A stretch of 24,409 bases of DNA from a virus. Numbering within the stretch: position 1 is the stretch's first letter; each line of letters begins with the position of its first letter. Below are positions 16,310 through 22,416 of the stretch, in pieces. The position numbers and the translations under genes were made by a program. Location: the IMG/VR virus record IMGVR_UViG_3300017779_000144, positions 1-24,409 of that record. The stretch is one strand, 5' to 3'. Below the pieces are notes generated by a model, which was not told the DNA's origin, did not search any database, and saw only the letters and a program-made list of their open reading frames with translations.

Positions 16310-17071
16310 ATGAAACAGTTTCGACCAAGATTAACTCAAAAAGAATACGAATTAATACAACAACATCGTGGTAATAGTGGTGTAGGTATCATAGGAGATA
16401 CTCACGAACCATTCTGCCACCCTGATTATAGGGACTTTTGCTATGAAGTATTCGATAGGTTTGGTGTTTCAGATATAGTACACATTGGAGATGAGGTAGA
16501 TAACGCAGCACTCTCTTATCACGAGAAGCTAACAGATATGCCTAACGCAGAAAGCGAAGCAGAACAAGCACAAAGAGCTATGGAGAAGTGGTACGCAACC
16601 TTTCCTGATGTTAAGGTGTGTGTGGGTAATCACTCGGCACTACCATTTAGACAAGCTACAACAGCAGGTATTCCTAAAAGATTCTTAAAGTCTTATGAAG
16701 AAATATGGAACGCACCTAAAGGTTGGAAGTGGGAACTTAATTGGGAGATTGACAATGTTATGTATGAACACGGAACAGGCTCATCAGGTGCAAGAGCTGC
16801 TGTAAACAGAGCAACTGCTAATAGACAATCTACTGTTATAGGTCATTGTCATTCTTTTGGTGGAGTAAACTATATGGCTTCTCGTAATGATTTAATCTTC
16901 GGAATGAATGTTGGTTGTGGTATAGATGTAGATGCTATGGCATTTTCTTATGGTAAAAACTTTCCTAAAAAGCCTACTCTTGGCTGTGGTGTCGTTCTTG
17001 ACGGTGGAAAGACTGCATTGTTTATTCCTATGGACTTAGGTTCAAAAATAATTCACAAAAATACACTCTAG
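16310..17071 (+). CDS. Calcineurin-like metallophosphoesterase
   Basis: 253 residues. The dinuclear-metal motifs are all present in order: GDTH (Asp30, His32), GDEVDN (Asp61), GNHS (Asn107, His108), EHGTGSSG (His154) and GHCHS (His179, His181). GNHS replaces the more usual GNHD/E. The protein should hydrolyse a phosphoester (phosphodiester or phosphomonoester); the substrate cannot be told from sequence. It has no signal peptide. The gene stands alone between the late terminator and the early promoter, which suggests independent expression. A DNA-processing or nucleotide-clearing role would be guesswork. Confidence 0.85.
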   Translation: MKQFRPRLTQKEYELIQQHRGNSGVGIIGDTHEPFCHPDYRDFCYEVFDRFGVSDIVHIGDEVDNAALSYHEKLTDMPNAESEAEQAQRAMEKWYATFPDVKVCVGNHSALPFRQATTAGIPKRFLKSYEEIWNAPKGWKWELNWEIDNVMYEHGTGSSGARAAVNRATANRQSTVIGHCHSFGGVNYMASRNDLIFGMNVGCGIDVDAMAFSYGKNFPKKPTLGCGVVLDGGKTALFIPMDLGSKIIHKNTL

Positions 17072-17130
17072 TAAAACAAACTTTTTTTACTCTTTTCTTA
17101 ATTTATGCTAGGTTTTTAAATTAATTGTTG

Positions 17131-17138
17131 TATATTTG
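17131..17138 (+). promoter_or_regulatory. Early promoter -7 box
   Basis: TATATTTG matches TAnnTTTG exactly. No clean TTG is present at the expected upstream distance. About 30 bases lie between box and ATG 17170, including AAACCCCAATTAT, a leader element also seen before 19968. Confidence 0.6.
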
Positions 17139-17169
17139 CATCAGTTATTAACATTTAAACCCCAATTAT

Positions 17170-17397
17170 ATGGAACAGATTAAGGTAGAAACTGTAAAGA
17201 AAGGCGATGTCCTTTTTCAATTAGACAAAAAAATAGAGTTGTTAAATACGTTCATTGCTGATGACGAGAAGTCAGAGGTTGAGTGGGCGAATAAAAACAA
17301 TGAAGCTCTAAGAGAGTGGTTTAACGGAAGATTGTCGGCAAGACTTTTCGAGTTAGAAAGCCTTGAGTCTTTAAGAAGTATAATAAATAACCTTTAA
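17170..17397 (+). CDS. Small early protein, unknown
   Basis: 75 residues, mainly helical and charged (KKGDVLFQLDKKIELLNTFI, then NEALREWFNGRLSARLFELESL). It is the first gene after the early promoter and is followed 11 bases later by the recombination-like gene. No family recognised. Confidence 0.6.
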   Translation: MEQIKVETVKKGDVLFQLDKKIELLNTFIADDEKSEVEWANKNNEALREWFNGRLSARLFELESLESLRSIINNL

Positions 17398-17408
17398 TAA
17401 ATATTATT

Positions 17409-17816
17409 ATGTCAGAAATTAAAACAGAAACTAAGAAAGAAACCCTAAGAAGATTATTTACAGAGAATGGTCTAGTTCAAGAAGATGTTTATAAGGACAA
17501 GCGTGGATTTGTTATCATCACTAGAACAGGTATAGATAAGATTATCAGTAATCGTAATATCAATGTAGCATACGAACCAATAGTTATGGAAAAAGATTGG
17601 GTGGTTATGCGTTGTATTGCAGAGATGGTAAAAGGAAAGCAGATAGGTCAGACAAGAGTAGAATCTTTTGGCGAAAGCAGTAAAGAGAATACTATGGGTA
17701 TGGCAGGTAAGTTTCCTGTTGCTATGGCAGAGAAACGAGCTAAGTCAAGAGCAGTTCTAATGCTTACAGGATTTTATGAGCAAGGTGTTTACGGTCAAGA
17801 TGAAATGGCTGACTAA
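17409..17816 (+). CDS. Possible DNA recombination/annealing protein
   Basis: 135 residues. A beta-rich region (FVIITRTGIDKIISNRNINVAYEP, VMRCIAEMVKGKQIGQTRVESFG) is followed by FPVAMAEKRAKSRAVLMLTG and a short acidic tail. The 'P-x-x-M-A-E-K-R-A-x-x-R-A' helix is found in several phage single-strand-annealing-type proteins (Rad52/ERF-like), which suggests a role in ssDNA annealing. The similarity is only by motif, so this is tentative. It shares TAATG with the next gene, whose helical product may be a partner. Confidence 0.4.
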   Translation: MSEIKTETKKETLRRLFTENGLVQEDVYKDKRGFVIITRTGIDKIISNRNINVAYEPIVMEKDWVVMRCIAEMVKGKQIGQTRVESFGESSKENTMGMAGKFPVAMAEKRAKSRAVLMLTGFYEQGVYGQDEMAD

Positions 17817-18052
17817 TGGATTGGATAGATGATATACTTGCAAGTGAGCCTATCAGTAATGGTCAGATAGCCATTATTGAGGGTTTACTCACAGGTGTTC
17901 CCTACGAACAAAATGACATTAGAGATATAGAAAGTGGTCTTTTACATTTAACCTATCAGGAAGCATACGAGTTAATCGGTAAGCTAAAAGAAGATTATAT
18001 ATCAAAAGACCCAAGAGAACAGTTTAATAAAATGTTTAAGTATGGCAATTAG
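17816..18052 (+). CDS. Small helical early protein
   Basis: 78 residues. SNGQIAIIEGLLTGVPYEQ ... LTYQEAYELIGKLKEDY resembles the short C-terminal helical domain found after some phage DNA-recombination proteins, here as a separate gene right behind the recombination-like gene. It ends FKYGN; its last 11 bases overlap the next gene in a junction sequence repeated at 18857. Function unknown. Confidence 0.55.
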   Translation: MDWIDDILASEPISNGQIAIIEGLLTGVPYEQNDIRDIESGLLHLTYQEAYELIGKLKEDYISKDPREQFNKMFKYGN

Positions 18053-18260
18053 AAAACACGCAATGACAAAACAGGGTGCTATTGTTGCAATCACTAGAAA
18101 GCAGTTAAGAGATATGGGAAAAGAAAGTACCATACAAAAAAAGTTTGTAGAACTTTATATGTTAGAGAGTGATGAAAGAATAGCAGAAACCTATAAATTA
18201 GAATTTGGAATAGAATTAGTAATAGTTAAAAATAGAAAAGATGAAAAAAGCAAGAAATAG
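18042..18260 (+). CDS. Small basic early protein, unknown
   Basis: 72 residues, Lys/Arg-rich, with helix-forming segments (TRKQLRDMGKEST, KKFVELYMLESDERIAETY) and a strongly basic C-terminus (KNRKDEKSKK). It may bind nucleic acid but shows no known domain. Its start overlaps the previous gene by 11 bases, and its end overlaps the HTH gene by 20. Confidence 0.5.
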   Translation: MAIRKHAMTKQGAIVAITRKQLRDMGKESTIQKKFVELYMLESDERIAETYKLEFGIELVIVKNRKDEKSKK

Positions 18261-18462
18261 TTTTGAGGTTCTTATGAGAACACAAGGAGTAACAAAAAGA
18301 AAGTTCGGTCAGATAACAGGAGTTAGTGGAACTACAATAGACAAGTATTTGGAAAACCCTACTATGTTAAGACTAAAACACTTATCTTTATTGGCTGAAA
18401 GTCAAGAGATGAAGGAAGAAGAATTGTTAAACTTAATAAACGGAGAGAAGAATGAACTTTAG
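18241..18462 (+). CDS. Xre-type helix-turn-helix protein
   Basis: 73 residues. SFEVLMRTQGVTKRKFGQITGVSGTTIDKYLENP is a classical Cro/C1-type HTH (scaffold helix, turn at GVS, recognition helix TTIDKYL). The basic N-terminus and acidic C-terminus (KEEELLNLI) are typical of small phage regulators. It lies inside the early operon, directly before the DnaA-like gene, which suggests control of replication genes, though no operator was identified. Confidence 0.65.
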   Translation: MKKARNSFEVLMRTQGVTKRKFGQITGVSGTTIDKYLENPTMLRLKHLSLLAESQEMKEEELLNLINGEKNEL

Positions 18463-18874
18463 AATGGAGGTGCTTCAGTCTGCTGTTTGTAAACACTACA
18501 ACGTTTCCCCAACGGAATTACACAGTAAGTCAAGGAAGATGGAGATTGTAGGTGCTAGGAGAATGTTTTTCTTCTTTGCTAGAAAGCATTTCAATAAAAC
18601 ATACACAAGTATTGCTAATATGTTTGGTGCAAATCACGCAACGGTTATGCACCACGAGAAGAAGATGATTGGCTATCTTGAGTTTGACAAACTAGAAATG
18701 TTGAGATACATTAAAATCAGGGATATGGTTTTTGAGGAGAAAACATTTATAAATATTCGTGATGAATATGACTGCCTTAATAGAGAGAAAATAATTATTG
18801 AGGATAGAATGAAAGAAATACAAGATGAAATTAATTTAATAAATAACAAAAACGAATTTAAGTATGGAAATTAA
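18452..18874 (+). CDS. Free-standing DnaA domain IV (DnaA-box-binding) protein
   Basis: 140 residues. Residues ~8-75 match DnaA domain IV: VCKHYNVSPTELHSKSRKMEIVGARRMFFFFARK and the signature MFGANHATVMHHEKK, in which bacterial DnaA has a D-H-(T/S)-T-V motif in its DNA-contacting helix. The AAA+ ATPase domain is absent; a coiled-coil tail follows. It could recognise an origin on phage DNA or mask host DnaA boxes. Its end overlaps the DUF3127 gene by 11 bases in a junction nearly identical to 18035-18052. Domain call is strong; role is inference. Confidence 0.8.
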   Translation: MNFRMEVLQSAVCKHYNVSPTELHSKSRKMEIVGARRMFFFFARKHFNKTYTSIANMFGANHATVMHHEKKMIGYLEFDKLEMLRYIKIRDMVFEEKTFINIRDEYDCLNREKIIIEDRMKEIQDEINLINNKNEFKYGN

Positions 18875-19178
18875 CGGAAAGTTAGAAGCTAAGTTTGAAA
18901 CAAAAGAGTTTTCAAGTGGATTTAGAAAAAGAGAGTTTGTAGTAAACACAGGTGGAGAATACCCACAGGCTATCAAAATGGAAGTTGTAAAAGACAACAT
19001 AGAAAAGTTAGATGCTATTCCTGTTGGAACAGATATTACCTGCAAGATAGACATTAGAGGTCGCCTGTATGAAGGAAACTACTACAATAACATTTTAGCT
19101 TGGGCAGTAAATGTAGGTGCTGCTACAAAGTCTGAGCCTAAAGAAACTGCAAAAGCAGATGATGGCTTACCCTTTTAA
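18864..19178 (+). CDS. DUF3127 OB-fold protein, probable phage SSB
   Basis: 104 residues. MEINGKLEAKFETKEFSSGFRKREFVV and YPQAIKMEVVKDNIEKLDAI, then GTDITCKIDIRGRLYEG match DUF3127, an OB-fold family in Bacteroidota. The extreme C-terminus, AKADDGLPF, is an acidic SSB-type tail ending in Pro-Phe, the docking peptide by which SSBs recruit partner proteins. Lying between a DnaA-like gene and a nuclease candidate, it is probably the phage's single-stranded-DNA-binding protein. Confidence 0.75.
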   Translation: MEINGKLEAKFETKEFSSGFRKREFVVNTGGEYPQAIKMEVVKDNIEKLDAIPVGTDITCKIDIRGRLYEGNYYNNILAWAVNVGAATKSEPKETAKADDGLPF

Positions 19179-19207
19179 GGTAAGTTATTTAATAAAAGTA
19201 TTTGATT

Positions 19208-19423
19208 GTGAAATCGAAAACTAGAAGAAAGAATGTAAAGAGGGTGGATAGCTTGTTAGCCAAGAACGCTGCCCTCAATGCTTCTCTTGGAATGGACAGC
19301 AACAAGACTGAGATAGAAGCAGTTAGAAAAGAAATAAGAGTCAATATAAAAAAGATTAAAGATATGTGTGAACATACATATAACATTATTAATGTTGATG
19401 ACAACCATAAAACAGTACACTAA
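19208..19423 (+). CDS. Small basic helical protein, start uncertain
   Basis: About 71 residues. There is no ATG at the 5' end; GTG 19208 (VKSKTRRKNVKRVD) is chosen, with TTG 19202 as alternative. The N-terminus is strongly basic, then two helices (SLLAKNAALNASLG, EIEAVRKEIRVNIKKIKDMCEH). It could bind nucleic acid. It is followed, one base before the next ATG, by a membrane microprotein. No family recognised. Confidence 0.45.
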   Translation: MKSKTRRKNVKRVDSLLAKNAALNASLGMDSNKTEIEAVRKEIRVNIKKIKDMCEHTYNIINVDDNHKTVH

Positions 19424-19504
19424 ATGATAAGTATAATATCAGCATTAGCAATAGTATCTGCTGCTTTTGTTTTAGCATTAATAGATTATAACGATGAAAT
19501 TTGA
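19424..19504 (+). CDS. 26-residue membrane microprotein
   Basis: ATG 19424 directly follows the previous stop and the ORF overlaps the next start by 11 bases. The product is a single hydrophobic helix (IISALAIVSAAFVLALI) with a short DYNDEI tail. The tight packing and clear membrane character support it; alternatively it is a chance ORF in a short gap. Function unknown. Confidence 0.4.
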   Translation: MISIISALAIVSAAFVLALIDYNDEI

Positions 19505-19919
19505 AACCCCAAAAGATTTTGCAAGACAAGAGAGGGCAGCTAAGTGTTTTTCAGACAAATACGCTTACTGTTACTCTAGTCAAGGCGACTTTAGCTCTGT
19601 TGATTATGAGATGAAGAACGAGAGATTTGACAGAATATGTGGCTTTGAGGTAAAAGGTTGTCCTAATCAAAATATGGATAGCCACAGATACTGCATAGTA
19701 TCAATGAAGAAGATTGTTGATTGTCAGGAGGAACAGATAAAGTATGGTAAGCCTGTTGTTATATGTTGGGCATTTGATGATGGCATATTGTTTAACAAGA
19801 TAGATAACCTAACAGGAACTTTCAAAAAAGGTGGCAGAAAACCACGCAAAGGTTCAGTACACGACCTAGAGATGATTGTGTATGTGGAACGAGAAACATT
19901 GCAAAAAATTTGTTTTTAA
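19494..19919 (+). CDS. PD-(D/E)XK-like nuclease candidate
   Basis: 141 residues. Asp37 (VDYEM) and Glu52/Lys54 in CGFEVKG have the spacing of a PD-(D/E)XK active site (D-x14-E-x-K), followed by a helix and KPVVICWAFDDGILF strand as in that fold. The C-terminus is basic (KKGGRKPRKGS). It could be a resolvase or exonuclease in replication. The ATG overlaps the membrane microprotein. The fold is suggested by motif only. Confidence 0.45.
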   Translation: MKFETPKDFARQERAAKCFSDKYAYCYSSQGDFSSVDYEMKNERFDRICGFEVKGCPNQNMDSHRYCIVSMKKIVDCQEEQIKYGKPVVICWAFDDGILFNKIDNLTGTFKKGGRKPRKGSVHDLEMIVYVERETLQKICF

Positions 19920-19939
19920 TCAAAAAAAGTTTACCTTTG
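19910..19939 (+). promoter_or_regulatory. Promoter before replication gene
   Basis: TTG at 19910-19912, a 19-nt spacer and TACCTTTG at 19932-19939, matching the Bacteroidota consensus. The leader (TTAACCCCAAAATTATAT) shares its C-run with that before 17170. The replication gene starts at 19968. Confidence 0.65.
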
Positions 19940-19967
19940 CAAAGTATTAACCCCAAAATTATATATT

Positions 19968-20651
19968 ATGGCAAAAAGAATGACAGATACGGACAAGTGG
20001 AAGAAACGCTTTGTTCGTGAATTACAACCTGAATACAAGCTACTATGGTTCTACATATTAGATGACTGCAATCACGCAGGTATATGGGAGGTAGATTTAG
20101 AGGTGGCTTCATTAAGAATTGGAGAAAGCCTTGAATGTGATATACCTGCTGAAGATATGCTTCCCAAATCTTTTTTAGAAAAGATTATTGTTTTCGACAA
20201 TGGCGATAAGTGGTTTATTCCTGAATTTATTGACTTTCAATATGGCGAACTAAATCCAAACTCTAATGTTCATAAATCAGTTATTGCACTTCTTGATAAA
20301 TATAACCTTGAAGGGTATGTAAAGGGTTCGCAAGGGGTACAAAGTACCCTTAAAGATAAAGATAAGGATATAGTTATAGTTAAAGAAAAAGCTAAAGCTA
20401 AAAGGTTTGCTAAACCAACAGTTGATGATATTGTAGATTACTGCAATGAAAGAAACAATATTGTAGATGCACAGAAGTTCTACGACTACTATTCTTCTAA
20501 TGGTTGGAAAGTAGGAAAGAACCCTATGAAGGATTGGAAGGCTGCTGTAAGAACTTGGGAGAAGAACACAACAGCAACACAGACCAAAGGCAAAGTACAA
20601 CAATCACTAGACACTTGGCAAGAAGCTAGACAAATGATAAACAATGGATAA
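19968..20651 (+). CDS. Replication initiator-like protein, lambda O type arrangement
   Basis: 227 residues. The N-terminal ~110 residues (WKKRFVRELQPEYKLLWFYILDDCNHAGIWEVD) form a winged-helix domain of the kind found in phage replication proteins (DUF4373/Lin1244-like). A repetitive linker follows (residues 118-146, KDKDKD), then a C-terminal domain with PTVDDIVDYCNERN, FYDYYSSNGWKVG and MKDWKAAVRTW, typical of prophage replication proteins. The linker DNA is a set of hexamer repeats, as in lambda, whose origin lies inside gene O. It has its own promoter and an 8-base overlap with the next gene. Confidence 0.7.
   Translation: MAKRMTDTDKWKKRFVRELQPEYKLLWFYILDDCNHAGIWEVDLEVASLRIGESLECDIPAEDMLPKSFLEKIIVFDNGDKWFIPEFIDFQYGELNPNSNVHKSVIALLDKYNLEGYVKGSQGVQSTLKDKDKDIVIVKEKAKAKRFAKPTVDDIVDYCNERNNIVDAQKFYDYYSSNGWKVGKNPMKDWKAAVRTWEKNTTATQTKGKVQQSLDTWQEARQMINNG
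20302..20405. other. Candidate replication origin inside the initiator gene
   Basis: GC-containing inverted repeats (AAGG then GTAC at 20332-20340, pairing with GTACCCTT at 20344-20351) are followed by nine hexamers at 20352-20405, with AAAGAT, ATAGTT and AAAGCT each occurring twice. Repeats plus an A-rich strand asymmetry within an initiator gene is the lambda-type origin layout. A diverged copy occurs at 15670-15764. Confidence 0.5.
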
Positions 20652-21039
20652 GAGCAGACAGATATGGTATAGATTTAGCAACGACCTTGAGCAGCTAAAT
20701 GTTGATTGCGTGGACTTGTTGAGCAAGTGCTATATGATGTTGGGTCAAAGACCTGATACGCAACAGGTGGTAATGATGGCTAAGTTTCTTGTAGATGACT
20801 TATCTAGGTTTTATGGTTCTATGGAGATGGAAGAAGTTGCTTTTGCTTTTGAGCAAGGAGTTAGAAACTCTGACAATGGTGGCTTCGTAAATGTTCGTAA
20901 TTGGAATATATGGCTCAAAGAACATAAAGCAAAGGCACAACTTCAAAGACAACAAAAATTAGTAACAGATTTTCAAAAGCATCAGCAAGGTCAAAAGATG
21001 ATTGATGCAACTATTAACAAAGCAAAAAGATTAAAATAA
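20644..21039 (+). CDS. Replication-associated protein, possible helicase-loader-like
   Basis: 131 residues, helical. GQRPDTQQVVMMAKFLVDDLSRFYGSM and EEVAFAFEQGVRNSDNG, then VRNWNIWLKEHK resemble the second replication gene seen behind the initiator in many Bacteroidota phages. The position immediately after an O-like gene (8-base overlap) suggests a lambda P-like helper. No Walker motif is visible, so it is not a DnaC-type ATPase. A basic helical tail ends it. Role is inferred from position. Confidence 0.45.
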   Translation: MDKSRQIWYRFSNDLEQLNVDCVDLLSKCYMMLGQRPDTQQVVMMAKFLVDDLSRFYGSMEMEEVAFAFEQGVRNSDNGGFVNVRNWNIWLKEHKAKAQLQRQQKLVTDFQKHQQGQKMIDATINKAKRLK

Positions 21040-21239
21040 TGGGAACATATAAACACATTCAAAATATTTGTAAAGATGATAAAGACGGAATAAGCTATGT
21101 AGTTGTTCCAAAGATAATTAACTCTGATGTAGGTTTTCAGCTTATGTTTGGAAGAATGTTATCTAAAGAACCTGTCAATAACAAGCCTGTACGAGATACA
21201 GAAAATATAAAGGTTGCTGACTACTATCAAAATTATTAA
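21039..21239 (+). CDS. Small early protein, unknown
   Basis: 66 residues (MGTYKHIQNICKDDKDG ... VADYYQNY), with a short beta-rich middle (ISYVVVPKIINSDVGFQLMFG). It shares TAATG with the preceding gene and ends one base before the ATG of the next. No domain recognised. Confidence 0.55.
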   Translation: MGTYKHIQNICKDDKDGISYVVVPKIINSDVGFQLMFGRMLSKEPVNNKPVRDTENIKVADYYQNY

Positions 21240-21240
21240 T

Positions 21241-21696
21241 ATGGAAACTATATTACTTACATTGTTGCTGCTTTCAGTTTTATATCTTATATTTGCACAA
21301 AGACATACTGAATCAGATGTATCAGACATACTGCATCGTATAGACTTTTTAAACAAAACCTGTCAAGAACAGGAGAAAAGAATTAACGAACTAGAAAGAA
21401 ATCTTGCAACGGTCAAAACCAACATTAAGCGAAGAAAAAGTACAAATCGCTATCGTAGATTACTTGAGATTACAATATCCAAATGCGTTGTTTACTGCAA
21501 CAATGGGTGGTCAGTTTCAAAAACACTACTCACAAAGGCTCAAAGCAAAGCGTACAGGGTATTTGAAAGGGGTATCAGACCTTCTTATATTCGAGCCAAA
21601 CGAAAAGTACACAGCTTTGTTTATAGAGTTAAAGAAAGACAAGAAGTGTTATCCTTCAAAAGAACAAAAGCTATTCATACAGAACGCTTTAGATAG
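21241..21696 (+). CDS. Membrane-anchored coiled-coil protein overlapping VRR-NUC
   Basis: ATG 21241 gives 151 residues: an N-terminal membrane helix (ILLTLLLLSVLYLIFAQ), a coiled coil (~30-60) and a Lys/Arg-rich remainder (from NIKRRKSTNRYRR on). The last 293 bases overlap the VRR-NUC gene in a different frame, and the Arg/Lys/Ser-rich composition there looks like a by-product of that frame. The first ~55 residues are convincing; the rest may be overprinted or not made as written. A +1 frameshift would join the coiled coil to the nuclease. Confidence 0.5.
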   Translation: METILLTLLLLSVLYLIFAQRHTESDVSDILHRIDFLNKTCQEQEKRINELERNLATVKTNIKRRKSTNRYRRLLEITISKCVVYCNNGWSVSKTLLTKAQSKAYRVFERGIRPSYIRAKRKVHSFVYRVKERQEVLSFKRTKAIHTERFR

Positions 21697-21775
21697 GGGG
21701 TATTATGGAATATGTTGTAAGGGGTTTGACCATTGCAAAGAAATAATAGACAAATATTTTAAAAACGAATTATGA
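21404..21775 (+). CDS. VRR-NUC domain nuclease
   Basis: About 123 residues. VRR-NUC motifs: Glu11 with SEEKVQIAIVDYLRLQYP, the strand and loop NALFTATMGGQ, GVSD (Asp59) with LLIFEP, ELK (Glu75, Lys77) and Gln88 in KEQKLFIQNALDRGYYG. In phages such proteins act as structure-specific nucleases or resolvases. A TAG at 21392 and the lack of ATG before the domain leave TTG 21404 (or ATC 21401) as start, unless the protein is made by frameshift from the upstream gene. The domain call is strong; the start is weak. Confidence 0.75.
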   Translation: MQRSKPTLSEEKVQIAIVDYLRLQYPNALFTATMGGQFQKHYSQRLKAKRTGYLKGVSDLLIFEPNEKYTALFIELKKDKKCYPSKEQKLFIQNALDRGYYGICCKGFDHCKEIIDKYFKNEL

Positions 21776-22092
21776 CAGACAAGAGTAAATACTATTATGA
21801 CTATACACGAAACTGCCATTGTGGTGGTGCTTGTTTATGCAGGAGGGTAGAAGAACAAAAAGAAGATATTTCTGTTCCTAGTTACTACATAGGTAACAAT
21901 GGATATGAAGCAAGGAAAGTTATAAGTGGATTTGATTTGTCGTACAACGTTGGAACTGCCACGACATACCTCTTGCGTTGTGGAAAGAAAACCGAACAAG
22001 GTATGACTGACAAAGAGAAGCATATCGAGGACATTGAGAAAGCTATGAATCATTTAAGGTTTGAACTAGAAAAGTTAAAAGATGAGTGTTAA
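21772..22092 (+). CDS. DUF3310 protein (T7 gp1.7-related family)
   Basis: 106 residues. An N-terminal Cys cluster (C15-x-C17-x3-C21-x-C23) precedes the DUF3310 core: GYEARKVISGFDLSYNVGTATTYLLRCGKK, then KHIEDIEKAMNHLRFEL. DUF3310 includes T7 gp1.7, a phage nucleotide kinase, so a role in nucleotide metabolism is possible. The Cys cluster could bind zinc and is not part of the core. It overlaps the VRR-NUC end by four bases and the HTH gene by 11. Confidence 0.7.
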   Translation: MTDKSKYYYDYTRNCHCGGACLCRRVEEQKEDISVPSYYIGNNGYEARKVISGFDLSYNVGTATTYLLRCGKKTEQGMTDKEKHIEDIEKAMNHLRFELEKLKDEC

Positions 22093-22279
22093 TCCATTTG
22101 AAAGAAAAGACCGTAGGGGTGGTGGCTATGCCAAGCGTAAGTTTACAATAGAAGAAGCAGATGCAATTCGTGAAGAATATAAAGCAGGAGGTGTAAGTCA
22201 AAATCAGTTGGCAGCTAGATATAATGTAAGTCAGCCTATAATAAATATGCTACTGAAAGGAAAAACTTATACGAAATAA
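22082..22279 (+). CDS. Small HTH DNA-binding protein
   Basis: 65 residues. RKFTIEEADAIREEYKAGG, then SQNQLAARYNVSQPIINMLLKG is a homeodomain-like/resolvase-type HTH (HTH_7 style) with a basic N-terminus (NPFERKDRRGGGYAKR). It is the last gene before a non-coding break and a new promoter, so it may regulate the next unit. No terminator is seen behind it. Confidence 0.6.
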   Translation: MSVNPFERKDRRGGGYAKRKFTIEEADAIREEYKAGGVSQNQLAARYNVSQPIINMLLKGKTYTK

Positions 22280-22280
22280 T

Positions 22281-22311
22281 TTGGAATTGTAATAAATTAT
22301 TTATATGTTTG
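22281..22311 (+). promoter_or_regulatory. Bacteroidota-type promoter upstream of G-rich leader
   Basis: TTG at 22281-22283, a 20-nt spacer and TATGTTTG at 22304-22311. The predicted transcription start (~22316-22318) lies just upstream of the four-tract G element, so that element would be in the 5' UTR of the 22417 gene. Confidence 0.7.
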
Positions 22312-22322
22312 CCTTGCAAATA

Positions 22323-22366
22323 GGGGGGAACTCAGGGGGTACACTAGGGGGTACACTAGGGGGGGG
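22323..22366 (+). promoter_or_regulatory. Potential G-quadruplex in 5' UTR
   Basis: Four G-runs of 6, 5, 5 and 8 (22323-22328, 22335-22339, 22347-22351, 22359-22366) are separated by loops of 6, 7 and 7 bases (AACTCA, TACACTA, TACACTA). It is the only such cluster I see in this AT-rich window. The repeated GGGGGTACACTA unit suggests recent tandem duplication. Confidence 0.65.
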
Positions 22367-22416
22367 TCTTATTGCAGAAACAACAAACATAAATAACCCA
22401 AAAAAAATATTACATT

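Noticed and set aside
17070-17091. Terminator after the metallophosphoesterase gene
   Set aside because: The AGTAAAA/TTTTACT stem is almost all A/T and may be chance; too weak to list as a terminator.
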